Shown: piece by piece, positions 50,276-61,488 of the stretch
Position numbering within the stretch: the first letter of the stretch is position 1
Layout: the number at the start of each line of letters is the position of its first letter
Source: Urechis unicinctus
Lineage: Eukaryota; Annelida; Polychaeta; Xenopneusta; Urechidae
NCBI GenBank assembly: GCA_034190875.2
Contig: CM067351.1
Location: 5,023,926 to 5,087,925, forward strand
Direction: 5' to 3'
Length of the DNA stretch: 64,000 nucleotides
Position numbers and translations under genes: made by a program
Notes under the pieces: model-generated
The model's input: the letters and a program-made list of their open reading frames with translations, nothing else
Database searches by the model: none
What the model was told of the DNA's origin: nothing

Positions 50276-52270
50276 TACGGCATTGCACCTCCCCCGTCAT
50301 TAAAATGCTTACGTAAATTATATGATACCAATCACAAATGGTGTCGAGGGGCGCCATTAATATTTCACACCACAGCATTTTTGTATCACTGGAAGCCATC
50401 ACTCATTTCAGCGTTGAAAAGTTCCTTTATACTTAGGATATTGGAGTATTTTTTCTATATGTGTCACAGTGTGAACAATATGAAAACAATACGATTAACT
50501 CTATAATTTTGTCATTTATCCTAGTGATTTTCCGATGAGAGAAAAATGTAATATAATATTAATTTCCCCTGGTGTATGTTACGGTGTAAGTTTGACGAAT
50601 ATCATTATATCATATCGGGCAGGCATCGCCAATTGTTCTTTAGACATTAACTATTTTGCGCATTAATATATGGTGAAATTGTACATAAATAAGTCTTTCA
50701 ATATTATTCAAATAATTATAAGGATATAGAAAATGCTAGAATGTGAAACAATGAATTCTTCGGATTCGATTTGTTAGCATATTTGTAGTTTGCACCATAT
50801 GTCACGAATGTCAGCATCGTCCTGAGCAATCATTAATTACACTACAAACTGTCTCCAGTCTTGTTGCATTGTACTGCGTCCATACATAAGGTTGGGAAAG
50901 ACGTGAAAAGACGTACATAATGTTTACTTACAGGGTTGATATACTCTGACCCGAGGTTGTGTGGGTAATTTGTCGTCAACATCTCAGGCAACTAGAGTTG
51001 GACGCTTGTTGTAGACGATTTGCATTGTCAATATGTGGCTTCAGTGTAAAGAGTATCATCCTCCAATTATGATGCCAAAACAACCTTGATTCCATTTGAT
51101 CAGCGTCCGGCAGGTGAAGAGCCGGGAGGATCGCTTTGTATGGAGTTAGTAATTGATGAGTATGGTATAACAAGGCATTGCTGTGTGTGATTAATGTGAG
51201 CGAAACATGCAACGGCCACAGGAATCAGCCCTTTGAAATCAGCCGCCATCGTACTGGGTGTCATCTATCAACTTGTTGTGTCTTTGTGTTCCTTTATGGC
51301 ATACAATTCCGCAAGTTATATTTTGTATGTAGGTAAAATAATATACCTTGCATTATATTTGACCTCTCAAAAAATGATACGTGTGGATATATTCTGAGCT
51401 ACAGTTACGTCATCTATTCTTTTGATCGTACCTAGATTATAAGCTCATCCTATCTAGACTCACTCCTTTCTTTAAACATTGGGCATCTTTGGAAAGATTA
51501 TGTTGGTCAAACTATAAATGTGCGAACTCCAATTGCCAGACATGCACATCATAATCAAGCAATATGTGGTAAAAATAAAATAAAGTTTGCTGAGATTTAG
51601 AACAACCACTACATAGATTGCTAATGCTCGAACACATTTGAATATACCACTTGCATTGTAGACTATGTAATCAAAAAGTGCGTGATCGACGTTAAGGCTA
51701 GATTCCATGTTTGAAAGAGCGTGTGCCCGACACTGTTGTCAATTGCAACCGTGTTATCATTCAGCCTCAGCGACTGTACATTGGAAATCACAATTAACTT
51801 ACAGCGCCAAGATTTAATCTAATATCATTTACTTCGCCATTAGTCAGCTTGCCTGCTTCGGCTAAATGATTTCGCCCCATATTAAATAGAAATAGCCAGT
51901 CATCCGGTCTAAACACTCACTCTATCATAATGAGTAACAACATGAAAAACCAGTCCATGTCCGTTAACGTGTCATCCCCAATAGCGAGGTTCTACCAATT
52001 TACACATATAAAGAACATGCTGGTGTCGACAATCAACACAAACTACAGGGCCCGTCCCAATGCACCAAGAGTAAGTAAAATGCGATTACCGTTTAAAATC
52101 ATGTCACGAATCTCTCACGAACATATCATTTATTACAAATTACAATAAAACATACACAATTATGTACTAAGAACATGGGGTAAAATCGGCTTGGTTTGTC
52201 CCACCGGAATTCGTATTGTATTTTTACATCCTCATATCCATTCGGTTTCTAATTACTTTCGTCGTCTCCG
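50276..52270. other. Intergenic DNA, no gene recognised
   Basis: Short open stretches at 50976, 51472 and 51930 show no motif. No RNA gene or repeat of note was seen. Confidence 0.45.
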
Positions 52271-52756
52271 TCATCTTCGTCGTCGTTGGTGGGGGCAGCG
52301 CGGTTTTGACTGACTTGCTCGAGGAGAGTGGCGGTAACAGTTGGCGATGGTCACGGCCTTTACCATCGACCACGACGACGTGGCAAGGTGGAGGAGATGG
52401 TTGATCTGGCGGGAAACTTGCAGGGCTTGTACGGATTCGTTAGCGTCGAGGGTGTTTATGAACCTTTGATTGAACTTCTGGCCCGGACAGTCGCCCGTGG
52501 CCATCTTCTGTTTGAACCACGTAAACAGAGCCTCGTCCAGTTCTTTGTCTCCACCCGCTCTCTTTCTTTTCCGGCTTTCATATTGGATGACTTCTTGTTT
52601 TTCCGAGATGTCGTTTCTGTTCTTTACTAAGCGCGATACGGCGGACGTGGAAACCTCAAATTTCTTGGCGATTGTGGCTTGGCTTTGGCGACTTCTTTCT
52701 AGTTCTTTCACGATCTCTACATTCATCTGGAGGGTGAGGTCTTTTCCTCGAAGCAT
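52271..52756 (-). pseudogene. CENP-B/pogo-type DNA-binding-domain fragment
   Basis: From the ATG at 52756 the protein starts MLRGKDLTLQMNVEIVKELE, followed by SQATIAKKFEVSTSAVSRLV: a psq/CENP-B N-terminal helix-turn-helix (residues about 5-52). A basic linker (ESRKRKRAGG) leads to the beginning of a second CENP-B-type domain (ELDEALFTWFKQKMATGD, residues about 70-88). After residue about 90 the similarity is lost and the sequence becomes Ser/Pro/Arg-rich; no DDE transposase domain follows in any frame. Known: this pair of domains is the DNA-binding part of Tigger/pogo transposases and of host proteins derived from them. Most likely a truncated transposon copy. A short host gene with an intron after residue 90 cannot be excluded. 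Confidence 0.72.
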
Positions 52757-52801
52757 GGTGGCAGTTTCTTTGGTAGTTTGATGATGAATGATGACGACCA
52801 A

Positions 52802-53136
52802 TCAACTCCTCGACCTTTTAAACCATGTGACGTTCTACTATGTAGCAATCACATAACAGATCCATGAAGTTTTACACGTGTTTATTCTCGAACTTACAGA
52901 AACGGGACCGACTATCGCGCCACCCGGCAAATGCTATTACAACTAGTGAAGTGTAGTCATTCATAATGTCAATTATGCGGGGATATCACAAACCACACGA
53001 CTTGACGCTTGATCAATAAATCAAGGCGTCAATAATGACTCGCTGTGCTCCGCAACCACCGAAAACGAGAATTGGGCCCGTTGACAGCGCACAATCGTAA
53101 TCTCCAATCGTAATCTCCATTCGATCGTTAGTCGTT

Positions 53137-53137
<1 letters not shown>
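52802..53137. other. Upstream flank of the CENP-B-like fragment
   Basis: No gene recognised. Includes GC-richer sequence (about 52910-53090) and a short tandem AATCGTAATCTCCA repeat (about 53093-53120) next to the following microsatellite. Transposon terminal repeats were not identified. Confidence 0.4.
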
Positions 53138-53228
<91 letters not shown>

Positions 53229-53459
53229 TATATATATCTCTAGTCCTCTATTACTATCTCTATATATCTCTATATCTATATATATATATATCTATATTCT
53301 CTCTATAGATATCTCTCTCTCTCTATCTCTCTTCTCTCTCTCTCTCTATATATATCTCTATCTCTATATCTCTCTATCTATCTCTCTCTCTCTCTCTCTA
53401 TATCTCTCTATCTCTCTCTATCTCTATATCTATATATCTATATATATATATCTATATAC
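53138..53459. repeat. (AT)n to (CT)n compound microsatellite
   Basis: TA dinucleotides with GAGATATA interruptions grading into TCTCTC/TCTATC motifs and back to TATATC, the same composition and order as at 29131-29640. Confidence 0.97.
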
Positions 53460-54890
53460 ATTGCTGTGTGAATGATTGTGCATATATAGCATTAGGTTTA
53501 ACAGCACATATACATTTTTAAAGAAACATCAGATTTACGCATATGGTAATACTTAGTCCTATAGCCAAAATCAAGATATCAGAGCACGAACACAAGTAGG
53601 CAGTAATCACCATAACTTAACATGATGACGCAGGTCTCATGACGATGTGTACCATGCTGATAAAAACTACGCAGAGCAACTTCCATACGGAAAAAAGACT
53701 TACTTCCATAGTCAATAACGTATTCCAATATACCCTATCTTTCTCTGTATGATTGAGCCAAATTTGAAAAATGATGCATTATCTCATTGCCACAAAACTT
53801 GATTACTTGTTTACAGCTAATTTGCGCTGCCGTTGTCAACAGATGATTGTTATAATAGACATCAATACTTCTTAATATATATCCGCGTAATTACTGACAT
53901 TGATTCAAAAGCCTATCGAAGAGGTACACAATAGGTGGCTGGAATGAAAATGAATTCACCATTAAAGGCGCTAATGGATACCAAGTTATTGTGGGTAGTT
54001 CGTATTGATTAATAATATAATTCACACTTTTATAACCAAAACGTTTCAAGAACTATCAGCGTGCAAAGCACTTTAGTCTTCGATGTTCATTGTGTCTATA
54101 ATCTGATAATCATCTGAACAACCTGCAATCGAAGACTATAATTTTCAAAAATGATTAGCATCAATGAGATGTTTATGTGGTCGTAAGACTCTATCAAGCC
54201 TAGTTTACATCCATGGATCTCAAGTCACGAGTAGATTGATAATAACAATAATAATACTTATAATGTTTCACAATGAATAACGCCGATATGAAGATAAGGG
54301 AGCTGCTTTCGTGAAAGCGGACATCAAAAGACCATCAGTATTATCTGTGGCAACATCTAAACATTGCATACATTATCTGGATAGTCAGATAAGATCATGT
54401 GCCAACATAAATATCTGTTAATTAACCAGATAAAAGAGATTGGTTAGCTTCACGTCTTGATTGCCTGACAGATGAACATTAAACAGCAAATACAATGATA
54501 TAATCTTTGCACGTTGGCATCTTCCGATGGAAACATGAGATGGACTTTTTAACAATGTGCTGATTCTTGTGCCTCCTTTGCTGAGGCGACCAGCGACGTA
54601 AGCAGCTGTAAGCAGCTTCTGCTCCGTGGGAACCAATTATTGGTCTGTAGTTCAAACCACGATCATAGAATACACACTGCGTTTGTTGTATAGCTCTTGG
54701 TTAATATATATGACGGGCGAACTAGAGCTGTAGGTATTCTGGATGGCTCAGATTGATCGGTATACCCCCGCGCAAGTTATACTAGGGCTAAGAATGTACA
54801 TAACACATTCAGCAAAAAATGCTTAGCGGTGAGTCTCCGCTATTATCATTAGACACCGTTGTTGACAGACAACTACTCAGAAATGCTCAA
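53460..54890. other. Intergenic DNA, no gene recognised
   Basis: Contains the second copy of the dispersed repeat at 53578-53633. No coding region or RNA gene recognised. Confidence 0.5.
53578..53633. repeat. Dispersed repeat with ATCAGAGCACGAAC/ATGATGACGCA, copy 2
   Basis: Matches 35553-35610 in order and spacing of words. The copy follows a compound microsatellite, as does the similar block at about 28.9 kb relative to its neighbour tract, so insertion near AT repeats may be a habit of the element. Confidence 0.6.
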
Positions 54891-55171
54891 CAACAATTAG
54901 ACTAGACTTTGTGCACATAACTAATTTTTATTAATATGGAGTACGAGAGTAATATATAGCAATAATTTGAAGTAGACTCAATGCTCAATCAAGACGTTTT
55001 TGTCACTGACATTCGATAATGGCCTCACACAACAATTAGACTGGACTTTGTGCACATAACTAATTTTTATTAATATGGAGTACGAGAGTAATATATAGCA
55101 ATAATAATTTGAAGTAGACTCAATGCTCAATCAAGACGTTTTTGTCACTGACATTCGATAATGGCCTCACA
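54891..55171. repeat. 139-bp direct tandem duplication
   Basis: CAACAATTAGACT starts copies at 54891 and 55030. The copies are nearly identical apart from a one-base change near the start and a 3-bp expansion (AATAATAAT) in the second, which ends at about 55171. Non-coding, evidently recent. Confidence 0.95.
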
Positions 55172-58100
55172 TAACCCCCATTTGGATCACATTGAACTTT
55201 GTTTAGCACATCATGTTGCTTAAGCTGGTACACAGAGACCCCAATGCACTCCAAATAAGAAAAGCACTCATGCACACACATTATGCGATATAAAACGTGC
55301 TACAAACATCAGTAACATTCCATTCTTTGCCAAATATGTTACTACATGTCATGCAATGGTTATTTTGCGCAAACCCATTTACTAAACCAGTGCCATTTTG
55401 TAGCATCCATTGATGGCGTAAACAAATTACGTAGCAAAGCAACTTGCATATATACAATAGAGCCTTTCACAGCGTCGATCTTACTTAGGCAACCGTTCCA
55501 AGGTATTGCCACTTTGACCAATGCCGGTTTTGAACTCCCTATGCAACCACCTCACGACGCCGGTACAACGACCACATATTACAAAATAAACCTTGAACCC
55601 ACTTTACAAAAGCAACTGTCGCGCACCATGCTTGTCTTTGCATATTTAAGTCAAGGTGTCAACTGCCGCCGTCGATAGACGCGTGGACGCATGCAAACGT
55701 GGAACGTTCGATTAAGAGGGAAATTCCTCCCGGCATTGAGAACGGACGATCGAGCACGCGCAAACATGCCGGGTTTGTACCGAAAGGATTGGAATCCAGG
55801 AAGGGAATGTTATGATGTGTTAGATTGTGTTTGAACTTGCTCAAACTTTCAGGACCCCCTCTTTTCTGATTAAGAGTGCCATTGTCTTGCCGCAGTTCTG
55901 CCTTGATATATACTGTGGAAATGAATTTACCAGTATCAGCAACGTAAGGAACCAAATGATTAGCAGGACAGAACTGCAATCGACCAGTGCGCTATGGAAG
56001 CAGTAGCGTAGTCTAATGGGCTTGCTGGGTGCCGCCTACCTGTGCTAGCCGGAGATAGTGATGCTCTGTTCTGCTTGTACCAGCTGCTGCGGAGAGGCTT
56101 GATACAAGCTACGGAATGCATTGAACTCACACATATGAGTTATACAAACAGCTTCACCACCAGAAGCTTGTATTTGTTATGAATAGGGACCAGTAAATGT
56201 GCTTAAAGGCGACGTTCAACTTTAGAATTGGGAAAATGTAAGATAATATTACTTAAATTTTCTAATCAGAGTGGTTGATTTGGTTATTACAAGACGAGCA
56301 ATGAAGCAAGAGTTGTGATATATTGCTTGTATTTTATTTAGGCAATACATGTATATATATTAGACAATTCGTAATTATACTTATTAAGAAAACTCATTCA
56401 CATGCAGGAGTAGCCAGTTAATCACCTGTCACCGTACCTAATAATCTAGCGCGATGATGACCCTTGCAAATGAACATGGAAGCTTTCTGAATACGGGGAG
56501 GAAAAGAAATATGAATTTGTACTGGTTTAGGTGCGATTATTTAAATAATCGACCAGGTTAAAACCAAACTGATCATCAAGCAAGTCAATATCACATAATT
56601 TATTGACCGATTATCCTAAAGGCGTGTTGCTGACCCTGACCTTTAAGGCTTAATGATATAAAATGATGCAAGATATCTATACCTGTCACCATAACTCATC
56701 CATATAATGTCACAAACTGCATAGATAGTGAGGTCGCTGGACGCTAATATGAGTAATGGTAAGCTTATATGACGTTTTAAGCTAATTTTAATTTAACATT
56801 TATCATGACATTGGGATACCAAGGTGATTGTAACTTAACAGTCAGTGTACCATACCCGGTATGCGCAACTGAGTAATCTACATAGTCATGTTATCATTTT
56901 TGTCGAAATCGACGTTGAACCTTTGATTGATTACAATTAAGATGATTTGTAATAGCCAAAAAAACCACAACAATTCGCTGCAATTCCAATGTTTAAATGG
57001 CGAATACGGACCAAACTCTTACTTCATATTGTGTAAGTTGTAGTTGCCTATGAAGGTAATCGGCAACAGTCGATGAAGTACCTTGAAAGTCTCGAATATA
57101 ACAGACAAAGCCAGACCTCCCCTCTTGTTCGGATTACTAAGCTAACGGCAGTTGCTTAATGCAAACAGCAGATTGGTGCCGATGTTTATGCATGGCACGT
57201 CCAGCAATAATTCACTACTCCAAAGCTCTCGCATTGTTTATCTGTGGCAATAAAAGCTCCTGGACAGTCAGAAGCCGTCTCGTAAGCAACTATTGCTGAA
57301 AGGAATTGCAACATACATTTGCACTTATTGTACATCGCTTATCCAGAACTCAATCTTACCAGATGGGTTAACGCTGTGAGGCATTAGACAGCTGTGATGC
57401 AGGCCGCAGCAATCACGAATCGGAGATTCTTTGAAGTTCGTCTTGGGCATAATTAGGTAGGCATATAATTTAATGCTACACCAACACGAGTGTGTTATAC
57501 GGCGCCAACATAAGTAGGCGGGAATAAGCCACTTCATCATGGATGACTGATATTGGTGGCGTCTACATGTATCGAAGCAAATTATTTTCGAGAACAAACG
57601 TTGCTACCAGTACACATTAAATAGAGCATTTAGTCCCTGACATAACGAACAATTCTTTAATGAGGTCATTCTGTTGGCCCTTTACGCTCGGTTGACCTGC
57701 ACATGATCGCAGTCGTAGAAAAAAAAACCATATATTAATCGTATGAATCTTTGTCGTTGAGATTTACTTCAAGTTACCAAGTTGTATGTTTGTCTCTTTC
57801 CATAATGTGTGGGAAAGCAATTGCTGATTAGTGCCTTTTGCTAATAAATATTTTCATATCGAAGTAGCTCATGCTTCAGAATGAACCCCGGTGTCGTTCA
57901 CTATTGAACCAAAGATTAGAATATTAAGCCAAGTAAGGAGCTGCCAATATTAATGCACACAGGGAAAAATATTCCAATCCGTCGCTGGCACTAGACTTTT
58001 ACAAAACAAGTCGCTTTCATTTTCATTTGATCAAGAACCAATTCCTTTAGCTGACATTTCAAGGCGCCACAAGAGGCAATGTCAACTGTCTTGATAGCTC

Positions 58101-59040
58101 TGAGCCAAAGGTTAGAGTTAGAAGAAGTAATTAACTTTTCAGCTGGCCAAGCAAATAAGCGTATGCCTATATACTATAATGTAATACAACCAGAGCACTA
58201 TGGGAGTACCTGTCCATTTGAGGATTATTGTGCGTAAATTTTTGTGAAGGTTAACAGTTCACCAAATCGATTTGGTAATTGCATTTAAAAACGGCATACA
58301 TTTACAATTATAATGATACTCGTAACGTTTACAGCGATGCACAACTACCAACACCGTCTAAAATGGAGTGCAGTCAGAATATTTCATAGGCGTGTTATTT
58401 GGTGCTGCTTCCATTGAGCTAAGTTAGATGTATGCAGTCAATGCCACGTTGGATATTAGCTAATCTTTACGTTCGTACATGCACATAGAGGATGCTCGGC
58501 TCAAAACTTCATTCCAAAGTGCTTTGTGAAACTGGTTGTTATTCGTAGCTGTGCTCATGCACGTGGTCTTTTTTTCCGCACACTGTACGTCCTCTCTGGG
58601 ACATGTCAAATATTTGTATTATCGAAATGTGTAAACCACTGAGATAATTCTTCTTCACAATAAATTTGGTTTATGCGAGTTAAAGGTCAAATACAATGAT
58701 TTTTATAATTTAAAAATGGAAATTTATAACTCATTAACCAACGGGGCCCCATAATTCTTTGCACCGGCATGCATAAATGCTGAAAATCCACATTTATTGC
58801 TGAGGGATCATCAATCACGCTGTGTAAAATATTCAGTGTTGATATTGATTAATTACAATATATTTCACATAGCCAAGAATATATAACACCAGTAACATGA
58901 AATCCAGAATCAGAGCTTACAATAAAATTATAAACCGAGGGAATGGTTGACAAATGATAATTGTTTTTGTGGCTATACAACTTATTTCAAAACCATAGAC
59001 AACTAATTGACATATTGCTTCAGATTATTCAGGTACCTAG
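55172..59040. other. Intergenic DNA, no gene recognised
   Basis: Open stretches at 55346-55678 (plus), 55659-55979 (minus) and 57325-57597 (minus) have no recognisable domains and no supporting splice structure. No RNA gene seen. Confidence 0.45.
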
Positions 59041-59289
59041 CCTACCGCCAGTTTACCTTCTGGATATGGCACAGACTGGGCAAACGAAACTGGCAGCCTG
59101 TATGGTAACAGCTGTAAGAGAATCTTTCCCAAACCTTTTCTAGTTCTGGGAGGCAATAGGTGGTGGGATATTCCTGTCCTCGGCCAGGACTTCAGCAAGA
59201 CTGTAGCTTGTGTATTATTTCCAGAGACCAAGCACCTCAGAACTTTCGATGTCGTACTGGATGATGATCATTATATCACAGCATACTAG
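59041..59289 (+). other. Possible orphan exon or gene remnant
   Basis: An open frame of 82 codons without an ATG begins right after an in-frame TAG (59038-59040, also an AG acceptor-like site) and ends with TAG at 59287-59289. It has a balanced, protein-like composition: GYGTDWANETGSLYGNSC, FLVLGGNRWWDIPVLGQ, FDVVLDDDHYITAY. Family not recognised. An overlapping frame on each strand is also open, so chance cannot be excluded. Confidence 0.22.
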
Positions 59290-60444
59290 GCCCAAATGGA
59301 AGGGCGTTTGAGGTTTGTATATGCATTTAGGGGCGAGCTTTCACCTCAATGACAAAGCAATGATGCTTATGTCGGTTATGTGTTGCCAATTTAGGTGGTT
59401 CGTTTATGTAGCAACTGCAATGACGACGTGGTCGCACAAGAAAGCTAGTGCATACTAATTAAAAAGAAAACCTATATCACTATTGCGATGATCAACTAGC
59501 AATCTGTTGGACAAAAAAAAACTGTTGGACGAAAACCCTCTAGTTAGGGGTAAAGAAAGGGGCAGGGCAGGATACTTATCCTTGATGTTTACTTAGGAAC
59601 TATACACCTTTTTCTGTAGCAATAGAAATATTTTGTATAATGTTTCCAATGGCGTGTAGCTTACAAGAAATGATTGGCACATGCTTTTTAACATGCAAGC
59701 ACTTCACCTAGTTCGGGTGAACGAAAAGTTTGAACACCTGCTGCACTCACTTTAGCGTACAATGTCGCAAACCAATTACTCCAAGGCAAACGCACCAAAC
59801 CCATCGTAAAGATATGATATCATAGAAACTGTAATGGTAAATGCTATTACGTTGAAAATGTAACAGGTATAATTCAAAAGAACAACGGTTAGCAAAGAGG
59901 ATTATTCAGGACCAGTAAGTATTTTATTTGGCCAATAACGCTCAACTAGAACGTTCAACACCTTCGACAGCTAAATGCTGAGCGGAAGTTATCTATCAGG
60001 TGCATTTCTTTACTTATTGGCAAAATTACAAAACTGTAAATTCCGATGTTTCTGAAATCACACAGGGATTTTATCAAAATGTGAAAGGATATGAAATATA
60101 AAGTAAAATGTTAACATAAATCACAAAACATTAACGCAACCACCGAGTTAACAATTAAAAATTATAATTTTTTTGACAAAATTGTTAGCATAGGATATTG
60201 CACAACTCGGTGGATAATATGAGATATCATAAGGTAACAATCAACAAATCTTATTGAAACCACCGCATTATTTTGTCCTGCTGCCTTGCTATCCCCCGCA
60301 CTTTCAATGACAGATTTAGCAGAGTCCGTATATACTTTGGAAAATATGCAACATGCATAACATAACTCTTATGGCACGGTTCCCCGTAGGCATTACCGAA
60401 AAACAATTTGAGTCACTTTATTGATTGCCGTGTGAAGTGTTCAT
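59290..60444. other. Intergenic DNA, no gene recognised
   Basis: AT-rich sequence without open frames of note or repeats beyond short A/T runs. A repeated word (AACCACCG near 60136 and 60256; CTCGGTGG near 60205) forms a weak dyad. Confidence 0.4.
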
Positions 60445-61488
60445 TGCTGATAATATGTGCTGCGCGGTAGGTTGCATTGCTGATAGTATGTGCAGCGCGG
60501 TAGGTTGCATTGCTGATAGTATGTGCTGCGCGGTAGGTTGCATTGCTGATAGTATGTGCTGCGCGGTAGGTTGCATTGCTGATAGTATGTGCTGCACGGT
60601 AGGTTGCATTGCTGATAGTATGTGCTGCGCGGTAGGTTGCATTGCTGATAGTATGTGCTGCGCGGTAGGTTGCATTGCTGATAGTATGTGCTGTGTGGTA
60701 GGTTGCTGTTAGTATGTGCTGCGCGGTAGGTTGCTGACAGTATGTGCTGCGCGGTAGGTTGCATTGCTGATAGTATGTGCTGCGGGGTAGGTTGCATTGC
60801 TGATAGTATGTGCTGCGCGGTAGGTTGCTGTTAGTATGTGCTGCGCGGTAGGTTGCTGACAGTATGTGCTGCACGGTAGGTTGCATTGCTGATAGTATGT
60901 GCTGCGCGGTAGGTTGCATTGCTGATAATATGTGCTGCGCGGTAGGTTGCTGACAGTATGTGCTGCGCGGTAGGTTGCATTGCTGATAGTATGTGCTGCG
61001 GGGTAGGTTGCATTGCTGATAGTATGTGCTGCGCGGTAGGTTGCTGTTAGTATGTGCTGCACGGTAGGCTGCTGACAGTATGTGCTGCACGGTAGGTTGC
61101 ATTGCTGTTAGTATGTGCTGTGCGGTAGGTTGCCGTGTGAAGTGTTCATTGCTGATAGTATGTGCTGCGCGGCAGGTTGCTGTTAGTATGTGCTGCGCGG
61201 CAGGTTGCTGACAGTATGTGCTGTGCGGTAGGTTGCTGATAGTATGTGCTGCGCGGTAGGTTGCTGACAGTATGTGCTGCGCGGTAGGTTGCTGTTAGTA
61301 TGTGCTGCGCGGTAGGTTGCTGTTAGTATGTGCTGCGCGGTAGGTTGCTGACAGTATGTGCTGCGCGGTAGGTTGCTGACAGTATGTGCTGCACGGTAGG
61401 TTGCTGATAGTATGTGCTGCGCGGTAGGTTGCTGATAGTATGTGCTGCGCGGTAGGTTGCTGATAGTATGTGCTGCGCGGTAGGTTGC
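60445..61488. repeat. 28/33-bp minisatellite, about 34 units
   Basis: Units of the form GCTGATAGTATGTGCTGCGC plus GGTAGGTT occur as a 28-bp short form and a 33-bp long form with an extra GCATT. Long forms dominate at 60445-60690, mixed forms from 60700 to 61130, short forms to 61488. A TGCCGTGTGAAGTGTTCATT junction occurs at both 60426 and 61131, showing that an array-plus-flank segment was duplicated. All three minus frames are open through much of it (repeats such as QPTAQHILSA), a by-product of the repeat and not a gene. Confidence 0.97.

Noticed and set aside
60413-61102. 229-codon minus-strand repeat protein (QPTAQHILSA units)
   Set aside because: All three minus frames and one plus frame are open through the same minisatellite; no start context, splice sites or flanking coding sequence.
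60445-61488. CRISPR-like array
   Set aside because: Eukaryotic context, and the units are contiguous without unique spacers. The same applies to the 29-bp array at 44347-44590 and the 44-bp array at 24329-24437.
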